Of a stretch of 5,645 bases of DNA, positions 5,327 through 5,645 are shown piece by piece (the first letter of the stretch is position 1; each line of letters starts with the position of its first letter). The DNA is from Conexibacter sp. (GTDB taxonomy: Bacteria > Actinomycetota > Thermoleophilia > Solirubrobacterales > Solirubrobacteraceae): positions 1-5,645 of the forward strand of contig JAOPZG010000270.1 in assembly GCA_025964215.1 (NCBI GenBank). Direction: 5' to 3'. Below the pieces are notes generated by a model. It did not search any database. It was not told the DNA's origin and saw only the letters and a program-made list of their open reading frames with translations. The position numbers were made by a program, and so were the translations under genes.

Positions 5327-5645
5327 ATGTCCGTCCAGGAGACGCAGCCCGACCGCGAGGCGCCCGGCGTGACCGGGCGCCTCGCGGCGAGCGGGATCGT
5401 CGTGCGCTTCGACGGCGTCGTCGCGATCGACGGCGTGGACTGCGCGTTCGTCCCCGGCACGATCCTGGGGCTGATCGGCCCCAACGGCGCCGGCAAGACG
5501 ACGCTCGTCAACGTCCTCACCGGCTTCCAGCGCCCGACCGAGGGGACCGTGGAGCTCGACGGCGCGGACATCACGAAGCTCGCCCCGGAGCGGCGCGCCC
5601 GCGCGGGCGTCGCCCGCACCTTCCAGGGCGCGCGGCTCTTCGCCG
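5327..5645 (+). CDS. LivG-type ABC transporter ATP-binding protein (partial, 5' end)
   Basis: The first 106 codons of an ATP-binding subunit that continues past the right edge. It shows IVVRFDGVVAIDGV (24-37), the opening strands of LivG proteins, Walker A GPNGAGKTT at 51-59, and the Q-loop segment RTFQGARLF at 97-105, a LivG signature. Signature LSGGQ, Walker B and the H-loop lie outside the window. It would couple ATP hydrolysis to import of the ligand caught by the lipoprotein encoded 20 bases upstream; permease genes are expected downstream. The start is uncertain. ATG 5327 lacks a clear Shine-Dalgarno and adds a polar leader (MSVQETQPDREAPG). GTG 5369 (residue 15) would give the usual LivG N-terminal length, with GAGG eight bases upstream, but it sits in the loop of a 15-bp hairpin. 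Confidence 0.9.
   Translation, partial: MSVQETQPDREAPGVTGRLAASGIVVRFDGVVAIDGVDCAFVPGTILGLIGPNGAGKTTLVNVLTGFQRPTEGTVELDGADITKLAPERRARAGVARTFQGARLFA
5353..5387 (+). repeat. 15-bp perfect inverted repeat (hairpin) between binding-protein and ATPase genes
   Basis: CCGCGAGGCGCCCGG (5353-5367) and its exact reverse complement (5373-5387) flank the five bases CGTGA. Fourteen of the 15 pairs are G-C, so the RNA stem should be very stable. It starts 47 bases after the binding-protein stop and lies in codons 9-21 of the ATPase reading frame. No T-run follows, so it is not a standard terminator. Stable hairpins after binding-protein genes in ABC operons are known to protect the upstream mRNA and lower expression of downstream genes, and that is the likely role here. 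The loop contains the alternative GTG start of the ATPase gene. Confidence 0.7.

Overview
The window is very GC-rich DNA with codons strongly biased to G or C in the third position, short intergenic gaps and several starts with weak or no Shine-Dalgarno sequence. Together with a DUF3516-type Ski2-like helicase (a mostly actinobacterial family), this points to a high-GC actinobacterium. Thermoleophilia/Solirubrobacterales is my guess, but that level of assignment is inference. There is no sign of phage, insertion sequence, CRISPR, tRNA or rRNA, and no gene-free stretch over 300 bases (the longest is 100 bases).

Layout: (1) 1-149, minus strand: the first 49 codons of a gene that runs off the left edge, probably an ABATE/CGNR zinc-finger transcriptional regulator. 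(2) 150-191: a 42-bp divergent gap; the plus-strand promoter (TTGACC, 18 bp, TACCAT) lies inside the 5' end of the minus gene. (3) 192-3988, plus strand: three closely spaced genes, a class I SAM-dependent O-methyltransferase (194 aa), a PadR-family repressor (189 aa) and a DUF3516 Ski2-like helicase (867 aa), with gaps of only 21 and 17 bases. (4) 3943-4088: the helicase 3' end and a 100-bp gap with two tandem near-perfect palindromes, a further hairpin and a probable promoter. (5) 4089 to the right edge, plus strand: start of a branched-chain-amino-acid-type (HAAT/Liv) ABC importer operon, with a lipoprotein substrate-binding protein followed 20 bases later by a LivG-type ATPase cut by the window edge.

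The genes themselves are recognisable families. What deserves a second look is non-coding or overlaps coding: two palindromes sharing the core ATCGGATCCAAT, centred 22 bp apart with covarying outer arms, just before the transporter operon (GntR/FCD-like operator candidate); a 15-bp perfect inverted repeat with a 5-base loop inside the first codons of the ATPase gene, whose loop contains an alternative GTG start; and two dyads of the same 6-6-6 geometry abutting the start codons of padR and the helicase. I see no convincing new multi-gene system. The strongest new hypothesis is the local regulation of the transporter operon.
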